In this document: positions 6,146-12,464 of the stretch, in pieces
Layout of the letters: every line of letters begins with the position of its first letter
Numbering within the stretch: the stretch's first letter is position 1
Assembly (NCBI GenBank): GCA_947627805.1
Contig: CANQXB010000019.1
Span: forward strand, 1 to 12,464
Length of the DNA: 12,464 nucleotides
Reading direction: 5' to 3'
Source of the DNA: an uncultured Bacilli bacterium
Lineage (GTDB): Bacteria > Bacillota_I > Bacilli_A > RF39 > UBA660
Position numbers and translations under genes: made by a program
Notes under the pieces: model-generated
Databases searched by the model: none
Seen by the model: the letters and a program-made list of their open reading frames with translations, nothing else
Told to the model about the DNA's origin: nothing

Positions 6146-6627
6146 TTTAAAATCCTTTCATATTTGGTAAATTTATAATTAATATTATTTTCGACATTTT
6201 GCGATAAGACTTCTTTATGCCATTCATTTTTAGAAAATTCGGGAAAATAAGCGTTAGCTTCTTCACAAATAGCTTCTATTTCCGTTAAATATAAAAAAGT
6301 AGCATATTTTAAAAATTCAGCATATACTTTAGCTCCCCCAATAACAAAAACTTCTTCCTCTTTATTTATATCTTTTAATAAAGAAGCTATATCAGTATAG
6401 ACTATAATATTTTTGTCCGTAATCAATTCCGGATGCGTTGTTAAAACAATATTGGTTCTTTCCCCTAAAGGTTTACCAATAGATTTATAAGTATTCATTC
6501 CCATAACTACCTTATGATTTAAGGTTGTTTTTTTAAAATATTGCATATCTCCTTTTAAATGCCATATTAAGTTATTATTAAGACCAATTTCCCTATTTTG
6601 ACCAACAGCAGCAATTAAAGATATCAT
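6142..6627 (-). CDS. folA: Dihydrofolate reductase
   Basis: Reduces dihydrofolate made by ThyA back to tetrahydrofolate with NADPH. The 161 residues match chromosomal DHFR. Visible are LIAAVGQNREIG (4-15), NLIWHLKGDMQYFKKTT (19-35) with the catalytic acid Asp27, VVMGMNTYKSIGKPL (40-54), RTNIVLT (57-63) and VFVIGGAKVYAEFL (93-106), the NADPH-binding Gly-Gly. The Pro usual in LPW is Ile here, also seen in other Bacillota. The ATG overlaps the thyA stop as ATGA, with AGGTGG before it; its own stop overlaps pyrH in the same way. This arrangement suggests coupled translation with thyA, and the two enzymes are functional partners. Confidence 0.96.
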   Translation of the reverse strand: MISLIAAVGQNREIGLNNNLIWHLKGDMQYFKKTTLNHKVVMGMNTYKSIGKPLGERTNIVLTTHPELITDKNIIVYTDIASLLKDINKEEEVFVIGGAKVYAEFLKYATFLYLTEIEAICEEANAYFPEFSKNEWHKEVLSQNVENNINYKFTKYERILK

Positions 6628-7475
6628 ACAGCCACCTGCATAACTATTTTACCATGATGTTGATAATTTACTAATTTGATATCTTTTAATTCTTTCGAAT
6701 TATCAAACTTAAAGAAATCATCTATTTCTGGATTTATCCATAATTTAGGAGCTTCATAATCTCCTAATTCATAATATCTTCTAATTTGTTCTTTAATACC
6801 CTCAATTTGATTAACATATAAATGAACATCTTTGGCATTATAATAAAGTTTACCCGGTTTTAGTCCCGTAACTTGGGCCAAAAGGTGAACTAAAACGGCA
6901 TATTGCGTTACATTAAAAGGCATTCCTAATCCGACATCATTACTTCTTACCGTAACAACACAATTAAGATGTCCATCCGTTACATCCCACATCGTATTCC
7001 AGACACATGAAGGTAAGACAGCTGTCTCTAAATAATCATTTTGCCATAAACTCATAACCATTCTCCGGTCATGAGGATTTTCTTTTAAGGTTTTAATTAA
7101 GTTATCAGATAAATTAAATTTATTGACAATATAACCATAAGCTGTTCCAATAGTATGAGCAAAACTTTTGGGAAAAGTCCTATCTTGGTAATGACCATTT
7201 TCATCTATTTCCCATTCATTCCAAATTTTAACTCCTCTTTCTTGAAGCCATCTTACATCATTAGATTTAGCTTGATAAAACCATAATATTTCTAAAACAG
7301 CTGATTTAAAAGCCACAAATTTGGTCGTTAAAATAGGAAATTCTTCTTCTAAATCAAATTCAAATGATTTAAAAGGAAGTTTAATAGTGTCAATTCCCGT
7401 TCTATTTTTAACTCTTACTCCTTTATCTAAAATTTCTTCACATAATTCAATATATTTTTTATCCCATTTAGACAT
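6624..7475 (-). CDS. thyA: Thymidylate synthase, Bacillus/phage phi3T-like type
   Basis: Methylates dUMP to dTMP with methylene-THF, releasing DHF. RTG near the N-terminus (25-27), PILTTKFVAFKSAVLEILWF (47-66), DRRMVMSLW (136-144), the catalytic Cys157 in LPSCVWNTMW, RSNDVGLGMPFNVTQYAVL (177-195) and YYNAKDVHLYVNQIEGI (211-227) are the dUMP and folate sites. The common PCH after the catalytic Cys is Cys-Val-Trp here, and APKLWINPEIDDFF with a terminal VAV resembles Bacillus subtilis ThyA, the phage phi3T-like subgroup, rather than E. coli ThyA. At 283 residues it is full length. AGAGG lies before the ATG, eight bases after the glyA stop. Confidence 0.95.
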   Translation of the reverse strand: MSKWDKKYIELCEEILDKGVRVKNRTGIDTIKLPFKSFEFDLEEEFPILTTKFVAFKSAVLEILWFYQAKSNDVRWLQERGVKIWNEWEIDENGHYQDRTFPKSFAHTIGTAYGYIVNKFNLSDNLIKTLKENPHDRRMVMSLWQNDYLETAVLPSCVWNTMWDVTDGHLNCVVTVRSNDVGLGMPFNVTQYAVLVHLLAQVTGLKPGKLYYNAKDVHLYVNQIEGIKEQIRRYYELGDYEAPKLWINPEIDDFFKFDNSKELKDIKLVNYQHHGKIVMQVAV

Positions 7476-7483
7476 ACTAACCT

Positions 7484-8707
7484 CTAATTATTTAAAGGAA
7501 ATTTACTAGTTAAGTCTAATACTTCTTTGGTAAGTTTCGCTAATTCTTCTTCATTATCTCTATTTCTAAAAGCTTCATCTATTATATGAGCGACTTTAAT
7601 AAATTCCCCTTCCTTAAATCCTCTTGTTGTCATTGCCGGAGTTCCAATTCTAATCCCACTAGCAACCATCGCCTTTTCCGTTTCATTAGGAATAGTATTT
7701 TTATTAACTGTAATATGAATTTTATCTAAAAGCTTTTCAGCCTCTTTACCATTTATATCTCTACTACCTTTGACATCAAGTAAGATTAAATGATTATCAG
7801 TTCCGCCACTGATAACATGATATCCCATTTTAATAAATTCATCACTCATGGCTTTCATATTTTTAATTACTTGCTTTTGATATTCTTTAAATTCCGGTTG
7901 TAAAGCTTCATAAAAGCATTCCGCTTTAGCCCCAATGACATGCATTAAAGGTCCTCCTTGAATACCTGGAAAAACTACTTTATCAATTTTTTTAGCAATT
8001 TCTTCATCATTAGTAAGAATGATTCCTCCTCTTGGGCCTCTTAAAGTTTTATGAGTTGTAGAAGTTACCACATCAGCATAAGGAACAGGAGATGGATGAA
8101 GTCCGGCCGCTACTAATCCCGCAATGTGGGCCATGTCGACAAACATATAAGCTCCCACTTCATCACATATTTCTCTTATTTTCTTAAAATCAATTATTCT
8201 CGAATATGCTGAAGCTCCGGCAATAATCATTTTGGGCTTTTCTTTTAAAGCTAGTTCTCTTAAAGCTTCATAATCAATCATTTCTGTTTTAGCATCAACA
8301 TCATAACTAACTATTTCATAGTCAATCCCACTAAAATTTAGTTTATAACCATGCGTTAAATGACCCCCATGATTTAAATTCATCCCCATAACTTTATCAC
8401 CATGATTAAGTAAAGCTCTATAAACAGCCATATTAGCACTGGAACCACTATGAGGTTGAACATTAGCATATTTGCAGCCAAATAATTGTTGTAAATATTC
8501 GATAGCTTTATTTTCAAACATATCAATATATTCACAACCACCATAATATCTTCTTCCCGGATATCCTTCCGCATATTTATTGGTTAAAATACTTCCTTGT
8601 AAAGCTAAAACACTTTGGGAAGCATAATTCTCGGAGGCAATTAACTCTATATTTTCTTCTTGTCTCTTTCTTTCTAATTTTAATGCCTCTTCTAAATATT
8701 TATCCAT
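7484..8707 (-). CDS. glyA: Serine hydroxymethyltransferase
   Basis: A PLP enzyme that transfers the serine side-chain carbon to THF, giving glycine and methylene-THF, the one-carbon donor for thyA. Motifs are ELIASENYAS (21-30), NKYAEGYPGRRYYGG (43-57), PHSGSSANMAVY (85-96), GGHLTHG (114-120), VDMAHIAGLVAAGLHPSP (190-207) and TSTTHKTLRGPRGG (215-228) with the PLP lysine Lys220. The C-terminus IRIGTPAMTTRGFKE is also typical, and 407 residues is the expected length. AAGGAGAGG precedes the ATG, with 22 bases after folD. The first codons carry a copy of a 15-base sequence that also lies just before the ribosome site. Confidence 0.97.
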   Translation of the reverse strand: MDKYLEEALKLERKRQEENIELIASENYASQSVLALQGSILTNKYAEGYPGRRYYGGCEYIDMFENKAIEYLQQLFGCKYANVQPHSGSSANMAVYRALLNHGDKVMGMNLNHGGHLTHGYKLNFSGIDYEIVSYDVDAKTEMIDYEALRELALKEKPKMIIAGASAYSRIIDFKKIREICDEVGAYMFVDMAHIAGLVAAGLHPSPVPYADVVTSTTHKTLRGPRGGIILTNDEEIAKKIDKVVFPGIQGGPLMHVIGAKAECFYEALQPEFKEYQKQVIKNMKAMSDEFIKMGYHVISGGTDNHLILLDVKGSRDINGKEAEKLLDKIHITVNKNTIPNETEKAMVASGIRIGTPAMTTRGFKEGEFIKVAHIIDEAFRNRDNEEELAKLTKEVLDLTSKFPLNN

Positions 8708-8733
8708 CTTTACCTCTCCTTCTAAATATTTAT
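8689..8733. repeat. Direct repeat around the glyA start
   Basis: The 15-base sequence CTTCTAAATATTTAT occurs at 8689-8703, inside the first glyA codons, and again at 8719-8733 over the folD stop, exactly 30 bases apart. The glyA ribosome site and ATG lie between the copies. It could be the trace of a short tandem duplication that created the folD-glyA junction; chance is also possible in A/T-rich DNA. Confidence 0.6.
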
Positions 8734-9551
8734 TTAATTGTTGCCATTAAATTTTCAAAAATCATCGCAATAGTCATAGGTCCAACTCCCTTTGGAACCG
8801 GAGTTATATAAGATGCTTTTTTAGAAACACTCGCAAAATTCACATCCCCACATACTTTACCATCGATTCTACTAATACCAACGTCAATAACCACAGTTCC
8901 ATCCTTAACCATATCTTCCGTAATAAATTTAGGAATTCCCACAGCACTAATTAATATATCGGCATTTAAAGTAAAATCCTTTAAATTTTCCGTTTTAGAA
9001 TGACACATTGTAACTGTAGCATCTCTTTCAATTAACAAATTAAATAAAGGTTTACCCACAATATTACTCCTATTTATAATTACCACATTTTTACCCTTTA
9101 AAGGAATATGATAATAATCTAATAATCTAATAATTCCTTTCGGAGTACAAGATACAAATGAAGGAACTCCTAAAGAAAGATTTCCTACCGATATATTAGA
9201 AAAACCATCAATATCTTTTAAAGGACTAATTAAATTAAAACATTTTTTAATATCGATATGACTAGGTACCGGACTTTGTAATAATATTCCATTGATGTTA
9301 TTATCATTATTAAGTTTTTTAATTAAATTTAAAACTTCTTCTTCTTTCGTATTTTCTTCCAAATGATAAAGATGTCCTTCAATACCTAATTCATCACATT
9401 TTTTAAGTTTATTTTTAACATAAATTGCACTAGCTTCATCATTACCAACCCAAATAATAGCAAAACCAATTTTTTGACTACATTCTTGAATTTTTATTTT
9501 AATATTTTCTAATATTTCACTAGCTACTTTGGCTCCATCTAAAATAGTCAT
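8730..9551 (-). CDS. folD: Methylene-THF dehydrogenase/methenyl-THF cyclohydrolase
   Basis: A bifunctional enzyme linking methylene-THF and 10-formyl-THF through methenyl-THF, usually with NADP. Seen are ASAIYVKNKLKKCDELGI (40-57) with Tyr44 and the catalytic Lys48, ILLQSPVP (89-96), LKDIDGF (111-117), RSNIVGKPL (161-169) of the nucleotide fold, VIDVGI (221-226), GDVNF and TPVPKGVGPMT (250-260). Two usual glycines are replaced: GRSNIVGKP is NRSNIVGKP, and TPVPGGVGPMT has Lys in place of the first Gly. Both sit near ligand sites, but the protein is otherwise complete at 273 residues. AAGGAGGG precedes the ATG, which follows the ruvB stop by two bases, so it is in the ruvB transcript. Confidence 0.95.
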   Translation of the reverse strand: MTILDGAKVASEILENIKIKIQECSQKIGFAIIWVGNDEASAIYVKNKLKKCDELGIEGHLYHLEENTKEEEVLNLIKKLNNDNNINGILLQSPVPSHIDIKKCFNLISPLKDIDGFSNISVGNLSLGVPSFVSCTPKGIIRLLDYYHIPLKGKNVVIINRSNIVGKPLFNLLIERDATVTMCHSKTENLKDFTLNADILISAVGIPKFITEDMVKDGTVVIDVGISRIDGKVCGDVNFASVSKKASYITPVPKGVGPMTIAMIFENLMATIK

Positions 9552-9553
9552 CT

Positions 9554-10567
9554 TTATCCCTCCTTAAAAAAACCAATATTATAATCTTCCCCTAATACTT
9601 TATAAGCTTTCTCCGTCGCAATTCTGCCACTTCTGGTTCTTTTAATAAATCCTTCTTGTAAAAGATATGGTTCAACAACATCTTCTATAGTTGTTACTTC
9701 TTCCCCAATACTGGTCGCAATTGTTTCTACTCCCACAGGTCCTCCATTAAATTTTTTAATTAAACTTGTTAAATATTCAATATCAATACTATCTAAACCT
9801 GTTTCATCAACATGCAATCTTCTTAAAGCTTTTAAGGTAATATCTAAATCAATTTCTCCTGTCCCTTCAACTAAAGCAAAATCTCTTACTCTTCTAAAAA
9901 GACGATTAGCAACTCTTGGTGTTTTACGACTTCTTTTAGCTAGTTCCATCGCCGCATCATCATGCACATTTATATCAAATACTCTTCCACTTCTAATAAC
10001 TATATCTTTAAGTTCCTCAAAACTATAATATTCTAATTTAGATACAATTCCAAACCGGTCTCTTAAAGGACTAGATAAATCCCCGGCTCTAGTTGTCGCT
10101 CCCACTAAAGTAAATGGGGGTAAATTAATTTTAATACTCTTACTTTTACCTTCGCCCCCAATAACTAAATCAATTTCAAAGTCTTCCATGGCCGGATACA
10201 AAATCTCTTCAATATAAGAAGGCATCCGATGAATCTCATCAATAAATAAAACATCTCCTGGTTCTAAATTTGATAAAATAGCCGCTAAATCACCGGTCTT
10301 TTCAATTGAAGGTCCACTAGCAGTTCTTAAAGTTGAACCAAGTTCATTGGCAATAATATGAGCCAAAGTTGTCTTTCCAAGTCCGGGAGGCCCATAAAGT
10401 AAAACATGGTCCAAAGGCTCATTCCGCATTTTGGCCGCTTTAATAAACACTCTTAAATTTTCTTTTATTTCGTTTTGACCGACATATTCATCTAAACACT
10501 CAGGTCTTATATTTTTTTCAAAGATATCCTCTTCTAATTCGTTGGCACTAATAATTCTTTCATCCAT
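9554..10567 (-). CDS. ruvB: Holliday junction branch migration ATPase RuvB
   Basis: The AAA+ motor that, bound to RuvA, drives branch migration of Holliday junctions in recombination repair. RPECLDEYVGQ (21-31) is the family N-terminal signature, Walker A is GPPGLGKTT (59-67), Walker B LFIDEIHRM (107-115), sensor 1 LVGATTRAG (154-162) and the arginine-finger region SPLRDRFGI (166-174). The C-terminal winged helix contains GGPVGVETIA and RTRSGRIATEKAY. At 337 residues it is full length. AGGAGG lies eight bases before the ATG. It is separated from ruvA by 75 bases with a promoter of its own, and it heads the folate/thymidylate cassette. Confidence 0.98.
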   Translation of the reverse strand: MDERIISANELEEDIFEKNIRPECLDEYVGQNEIKENLRVFIKAAKMRNEPLDHVLLYGPPGLGKTTLAHIIANELGSTLRTASGPSIEKTGDLAAILSNLEPGDVLFIDEIHRMPSYIEEILYPAMEDFEIDLVIGGEGKSKSIKINLPPFTLVGATTRAGDLSSPLRDRFGIVSKLEYYSFEELKDIVIRSGRVFDINVHDDAAMELAKRSRKTPRVANRLFRRVRDFALVEGTGEIDLDITLKALRRLHVDETGLDSIDIEYLTSLIKKFNGGPVGVETIATSIGEEVTTIEDVVEPYLLQEGFIKRTRSGRIATEKAYKVLGEDYNIGFFKEG

Positions 10568-10606
10568 TATTTTAACCTCCTGTTCTTGTTTATTTTTCTT
10601 AATTTA

Positions 10607-10635
10607 AGTATATCACACAAACAAATGTATAGCAA
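10607..10635 (-). promoter_or_regulatory. Promoter of ruvB and the downstream cassette
   Basis: On the minus strand TTGCTA (10635-10630) and TATACT (10612-10607) are spaced by 17 bases and start a few bases after the ruvA stop. Transcription would begin near 10600 with a leader of about 33 bases ending in AGGAGG. No terminator is visible between ruvA and this promoter, so ruvA transcripts can probably also read through. As the only good promoter found before tmk, it may serve all seven genes from ruvB to tmk. Confidence 0.65.
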
Positions 10636-10642
10636 GATATTT

Positions 10643-11203
10643 TTAATTATTTAATAAAAGTTTTAAAGCTTCTTTAACTTGTTCCTCTAAAGTTTTAGAA
10701 GCATCAACTTTAGAAATAATTTTTTTAATTTCGGCGGTTTTATAACCTAAATTCTCTAAAACACTAATAAGTTCATCCATACTTTCATTAGAATCATCAC
10801 CAGCATCCATTCCTTTTAATTTGCCTTTTAAATCCAAAATAATTTGTCTTGCTAATTTATCACCAATTTTCGGAAATTTAGTTAAATAAATTAAATTTTC
10901 TTTATTAATAGCCTCAATAATGCCATTAATAGAACCCGTTGCAAATATACCACTAGCAACCTTAGGCCCCATTCCTTTAACATTAATTAGTTTCATAAAT
11001 AATTCTTTTTCTTCTAAAGTTTTAAAACCATATAAAGAATACTCTTCTTCTCTTATATGATTATAAACATATACTTGATAAGTTTTACCTATTTCATAAC
11101 TAAAAGGATTAGGTACATGAATTAAATAACCAATATCATTAACTTCAATGACAATACTATCACTATTGTTTTCTTTTACTATTCCTTTAAAATAACTATA
11201 CAT
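10643..11203 (-). CDS. ruvA: Holliday junction DNA helicase subunit RuvA
   Basis: RuvA binds four-way junctions as a tetramer and loads RuvB. The N-terminal OB fold (about 1-62) starts MYSYFKGIVKEN and holds the acidic pin EEE (52-54) in HIREEEYSLYGF. Two helix-hairpin-helix motifs follow: LINVKGMGPKVASGIF (72-87) and LTKFPKIGDKLARQIILDLKGKL (107-129). After an acidic linker (DAGDDSNESMD) comes the C-terminal RuvB-binding domain (about 143-186). Length 186 is slightly short but normal for low-GC Gram-positives. The ATG follows a weak site containing GGTG, with a very short leader after a -10 box at 11221-11226. Confidence 0.97.
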   Translation of the reverse strand: MYSYFKGIVKENNSDSIVIEVNDIGYLIHVPNPFSYEIGKTYQVYVYNHIREEEYSLYGFKTLEEKELFMKLINVKGMGPKVASGIFATGSINGIIEAINKENLIYLTKFPKIGDKLARQIILDLKGKLKGMDAGDDSNESMDELISVLENLGYKTAEIKKIISKVDASKTLEEQVKEALKLLLNN

Positions 11204-11220
11204 AACTATTCACCATCTTC

Positions 11221-11226
11221 ATTATA
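11221..11226 (-). promoter_or_regulatory. Probable -10 box of ruvA
   Basis: TATAAT on the minus strand lies 17 bases before the ruvA ATG. No good -35 box is seen at 16-18 bases; that place is taken by the T-tract of the upstream terminator. If used, transcription would start near 11214 and the leader would be only about ten bases, giving little room beyond a short ribosome site. Confidence 0.45.
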
Positions 11227-11246
11227 CTATAATTTTTCCAAAAGAA

Positions 11247-11268
11247 AAAGTTTCAGATAAGAAACTTT
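11247..11268 (-). terminator. Terminator of the SipW-signal protein gene
   Basis: On the minus strand AAAGTTTC, a six-base loop and GAAACTTT form a perfect 8-base stem followed by TTCTTTT, 14 bases after the stop at 11283. It separates the surface-protein genes from ruvA. Confidence 0.75.
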
Positions 11269-11282
11269 CATTTAAACTTTAA

Positions 11283-12077
11283 CTAATTTATTATAGCACT
11301 AATTAAGGCTTTAAAATTTCTACCTTCTGTATCATTATTATTCAAGGTTCCTTCATCATAATCAACCCAAAAAGTAAATGAATATGTATCTTTTATATTT
11401 GGTTTAACGGAACCAGATAAAACTTCATAATAGTTACCATCCACAATGGAAGCAGCATTTTCATCACTAGTCTCTTTTTGAACAATGGCTTCATGTAAAA
11501 CATTATAAATATTATTTGAACCATCGCCTTTTAATACCGGTGTTAAAGTATTTATCATTTTCCGAGATATTCCAGTTAAAGATGCAGAACTATCTGTAGA
11601 AGTTTTGCTAACATTTATCTTCATGGCACTATCAGGAACATTAGCATTATTAGTTGGCAAAGTCGTTAAATATAATTTATAGCTAATCGCTGCTCCCGAA
11701 GAACATGTATTTTGAACTATCACCGTTAAAGGTGTTAAATGGTTATCAGATGTCGCAAAATCATCAGTTATAGGATAATTATAAGCTCCTAAACTATAGG
11801 TTCCAGAAGAACTTAAATTAACATCAAAGCAATCAATATTAGCACTTGCCGAAGTGGTGTTAAATTTATTTTCAACCTCCATAGTATAATAGGCATAGGT
11901 TCCCGTAACTCCAAAAACAATTAAAATCATAACAAAAGCAAAAGCCGAAGCCATATAAGTACGAAAAGAAGACTTATCAGTTGATAAATCTATTTCCGTA
12001 ATATCATTTTCGCTATTCATGAATTCTTTTTCAATATAGGCTTCAAAACCTTTTTCTTCACGTCTATCGTTTTTCAT
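11283..12077 (-). CDS. Exported protein with SipW/TasA-like N-terminal signal
   Basis: A 264-residue protein with an unusually long acidic and charged head (1-38), one hydrophobic segment (about 41-62) and the sequence GTYAYYTMEVENKFNTTSASANIDCFDV, which resembles the TasA/camelysin export signals read by signal peptidase SipW. The outside part is rich in Ser, Thr and Asn, probably beta-sandwich, with two cysteines (83 and 125) that may pair. Such proteins can form extracellular fibres in Bacillus; that role here is inference. No SipW gene is in the window. ATG 12077 follows AAAGGTGAT and a good promoter. The C-terminal third is paralogous to the partial gene on its right: both contain NGNYYEVLSGSV-like and YSFxFWxDYxEGxLxNN stretches. 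What it does is unknown. Confidence 0.8.
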   Translation of the reverse strand: MKNDRREEKGFEAYIEKEFMNSENDITEIDLSTDKSSFRTYMASAFAFVMILIVFGVTGTYAYYTMEVENKFNTTSASANIDCFDVNLSSSGTYSLGAYNYPITDDFATSDNHLTPLTVIVQNTCSSGAAISYKLYLTTLPTNNANVPDSAMKINVSKTSTDSSASLTGISRKMINTLTPVLKGDGSNNIYNVLHEAIVQKETSDENAASIVDGNYYEVLSGSVKPNIKDTYSFTFWVDYDEGTLNNNDTEGRNFKALISAIIN

Positions 12078-12104
12078 CTTATCACCTTTATTATTACTAA
12101 TTTT

Positions 12105-12133
12105 ATTATAATATATTTACAAAATTTTAGCAA
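12105..12133 (-). promoter_or_regulatory. Promoter of the SipW-signal protein gene
   Basis: On the minus strand TTGCTA (12133-12128) and TATAAT (12110-12105) are separated by 17 bases. Transcription would begin near 12098, about 20 bases before the ATG. The gene thus appears to be expressed independently of its paralog upstream, although no clear terminator is seen between them. The -35 box is the same TTGCTA as at the ruvB promoter. Confidence 0.75.
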
Positions 12134-12189
12134 TAAAAACAAAAGGAGAAACTTTATTAGACAAAAATTAGACAATTTCTATTAATTAA

Positions 12190-12464
12190 CTAATTAATTA
12201 CCGAACTAACTAAAACTTTAAATTCTTTACTTTTAGTAGAATTATTTTCTAAACCACCTTCATTATAGTCAATCCAGAAGTAAAATGAATAAGAATCGGT
12301 AGCCCCACTAGCAACTGAACCAGATAAAACTTCATAATAATTACCATTTACTAAACTTGAGGCCGTTGTTCCTTTATCTTGAACGGCTTTTTTTAAAACA
12401 TCATATGTATTACCACTAGTTATTTTAGTTAATTTATCAATTGCTGTAGTAGCTTTAGCATCAG
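12190..12464 (-). CDS. Second SipW-signal-type surface protein, C-terminal part only
   Basis: Reading leftward from the window edge, 90 codons remain open to a TAG at 12192-12190; the start lies beyond the window. The visible protein contains NTYDVLKKAVQDKG, LVNGNYYEVLSGSV, SYSFYFWIDYNEGGLENN and ends FKVLVSSVIN. This aligns along its length with the C-terminal third of the downstream gene (YNVLHEAIVQK, IVDGNYYEVLSGSV, SYSF/TFWVDYDEGTLNNN, FKALISAIIN). The two are therefore tandem paralogs. The N-terminal signal cannot be seen but is expected from the paralogy. 112 bases separate the genes, with the promoter of the second inside. Confidence 0.8.
   Translation of the reverse strand, partial: DAKATTAIDKLTKITSGNTYDVLKKAVQDKGTTASSLVNGNYYEVLSGSVASGATDSYSFYFWIDYNEGGLENNSTKSKEFKVLVSSVIN

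Noticed and set aside
7321..7509. Open plus-strand frame opposite thyA and the glyA end
   Set aside because: Antisense shadow of conserved genes with low-complexity Ser/Leu content and no start signal.
8380..8574. Second minus-strand frame inside glyA
   Set aside because: Out-of-frame shadow; glyA is intact and conserved across this stretch.
1..12464. Mycoplasma-type genetic code (TGA as Trp)
   Set aside because: TGA ends queA, thyA, folA and the pilin-like gene at family-typical lengths, and conserved Trp positions use TGG.

Overview
The window looks like chromosomal DNA from a low-GC Bacillota relative, plausibly one of the uncultured gut Bacilli lineages (RF39/RFN20-like) close to the Mollicutes. 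The lineage is inferred from strong A+T richness, AAGGAGG-type ribosome binding sites, sigma-70-like promoters and the protein subtypes. The genetic code is standard: TGA ends several genes (queA, thyA, folA, the pilin-like gene) and Trp is encoded by TGG, which excludes the Mycoplasma code.

Layout from left to right. Bases 1 to about 1667 are an insertion sequence carrying a plus-strand ISLre2/UPF0236-type transposase with A/T-rich palindromes behind it. It ends a few bases from the stop of a small membrane-anchored pilin-like gene that overlaps tgt. Between tgt and queA lies a plus-strand gene of unknown function (155 aa). It diverges from tgt through a 42-bp near-perfect palindrome that carries two fully overlapping promoters, and it converges on queA at a shared bidirectional terminator. 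From 4785 to 9551 six minus-strand genes are packed with 22-base gaps or less, or with overlaps: folD, glyA, thyA, folA, a PyrH-type kinase and tmk. Upstream of them are ruvB and ruvA. At the right edge are two tandem genes for exported proteins with SipW/TasA-like N-terminal segments; the upstream one is cut by the window edge.

How the genes work together. ruvA-ruvB-queA-tgt is a familiar bacterial neighbourhood of Holliday junction branch migration and queuosine tRNA modification. Here a complete one-carbon/thymidylate cassette sits inside it. GlyA makes methylene-THF, ThyA uses it to form dTMP and releases DHF, FolA regenerates THF, FolD interconverts methylene- and formyl-THF, and Tmk and the PyrH-type enzyme phosphorylate dTMP and, presumably, UMP. 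A terminator hairpin follows tmk and has the queA promoter built into it.

No rRNA, tRNA, CRISPR array or riboswitch was seen. No gene-free stretch exceeds 300 bases; the longest, 1450-1671, is the right flank of the insertion sequence. The points most worth a second look are the symmetric divergent promoter with its unknown gene, the altered nucleotide-site loop of the PyrH-type kinase, the cassette inside ruvAB-queA-tgt, and the SipW-like proteins with a long cytoplasmic head.
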